Shown here: positions 5,175 to 5,309 of the stretch, in pieces
How the letters are laid out: each line of letters opens with the position of its first letter
Numbering within the stretch: the stretch's first letter is position 1
Source: CAZOKO01 sp964580455
GTDB lineage: Bacteria; Desulfobacterota; WTBG01
NCBI GenBank assembly: GCA_964580455.1
Contig: CAZOKO010000128.1
Span: forward strand, 1 to 5,309
Length of the DNA stretch: 5,309 nucleotides
Direction: 5' to 3'
Notes under the pieces: model-generated
Seen by the model: only the letters and a program-made list of their open reading frames with translations
What the model was told of the DNA's origin: nothing
Database searches by the model: none
Program-made: the position numbers and the translations under genes

Positions 5175-5309
5175 AGCGCATAACCTTTCCTGTTTAGTTA
5201 GTTTTTTATAACTGTTCAGCTTAACTATATTTATTCACCGCAGAGACAATAAACTTATCTGCTTATCCATAATTCTCCAGTAACAATTGAGGAGTAGAAG
5301 GAACAGCAT
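5175..5309. other. ilvE upstream region and right edge
   Basis: This AT-rich region should contain the ilvE promoter. The best minus-strand candidates are TTTATT (5248-5253), 18 bases, TATAGT (5224-5229), and a lone TATAAA (5205-5210); both are weak. A CACCGCAGAGAC string (5236-5247) resembles the end of another common dispersed repeat (CACCGCAGAGACGCAGAG type, from memory) and falls inside the spacer of the first candidate. On the plus strand, GGAG (5291-5294) and AAGGA (5298-5302) stand just before a terminal AT. This could be the ribosome binding site of a divergent gene starting at the window edge, but the start codon is not visible. No T-box or leader-peptide attenuator is apparent. Confidence 0.4.
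5184..5191 (-). promoter_or_regulatory. ribosome binding site of ilvE
   Basis: The minus strand reads AGGAAAGG nine bases before the ATG at 5174. An out-of-frame ATG at 5181 lies between the site and the chosen start but gives no useful protein. The frame conserved with IlvE proteins begins at 5174. Confidence 0.7.

Overview
The window (about 43% GC by eye) looks like a chromosomal segment from an anaerobic or facultatively anaerobic Gram-negative bacterium. My best guess is a Desulfobacterota (deltaproteobacterial) or neighbouring lineage. The pointers are a PCP-reductase-like/sulfite-reductase-like two-cluster iron-sulfur protein, a compact class A PBP, and intergenic repeat ends of a kind I recall from such genomes. 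This placement is inference; there is no rRNA or other phylogenetic marker here.

Layout from left to right. Bases 1-138 hold no gene I can recognise. Bases 139-186 look like one end of a dispersed intergenic repeat, and it supplies the stop codon of the first gene. Bases 184-1071 (minus) encode a 295-residue iron-sulfur protein with an N-terminal PCP_red-like segment, a sulfite-reductase-like Cys-X3-Cys module and an inserted 2x[4Fe-4S] ferredoxin domain. Bases 1072-1526 are a divergent intergenic region that contains a CACGAAG-type repeat element (about 1281-1460) and a perfect 17-base inverted repeat (1468-1484). Bases 1527-3551 (plus) encode a bifunctional class A penicillin-binding protein (PBP1A family). 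Bases 3552-3641 are a short convergent gap with low-complexity heptamer repeats and a 10-bp inverted repeat. Bases 3642-4244 (minus) encode 5-formyltetrahydrofolate cyclo-ligase, and bases 4257-5174 (minus) encode branched-chain amino acid aminotransferase (IlvE). These last two are 12 bases apart and probably co-transcribed, ilvE first. Bases 5175-5309 are the ilvE upstream region.

The genes do not form one obvious pathway. Peptidoglycan synthesis, folate salvage and branched-chain amino acid metabolism are housekeeping functions. The unusual member is the leftmost gene: it combines a fold known from protochlorophyllide reductase with sulfite-reductase-like and ferredoxin parts, and it stands alone with its own strong ribosome binding site. 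No CRISPR array, tRNA, rRNA, transposase or toxin-antitoxin pair was seen. The most notable non-coding feature is that remnants of several different dispersed repeats occupy nearly every intergenic space and in places set gene ends.
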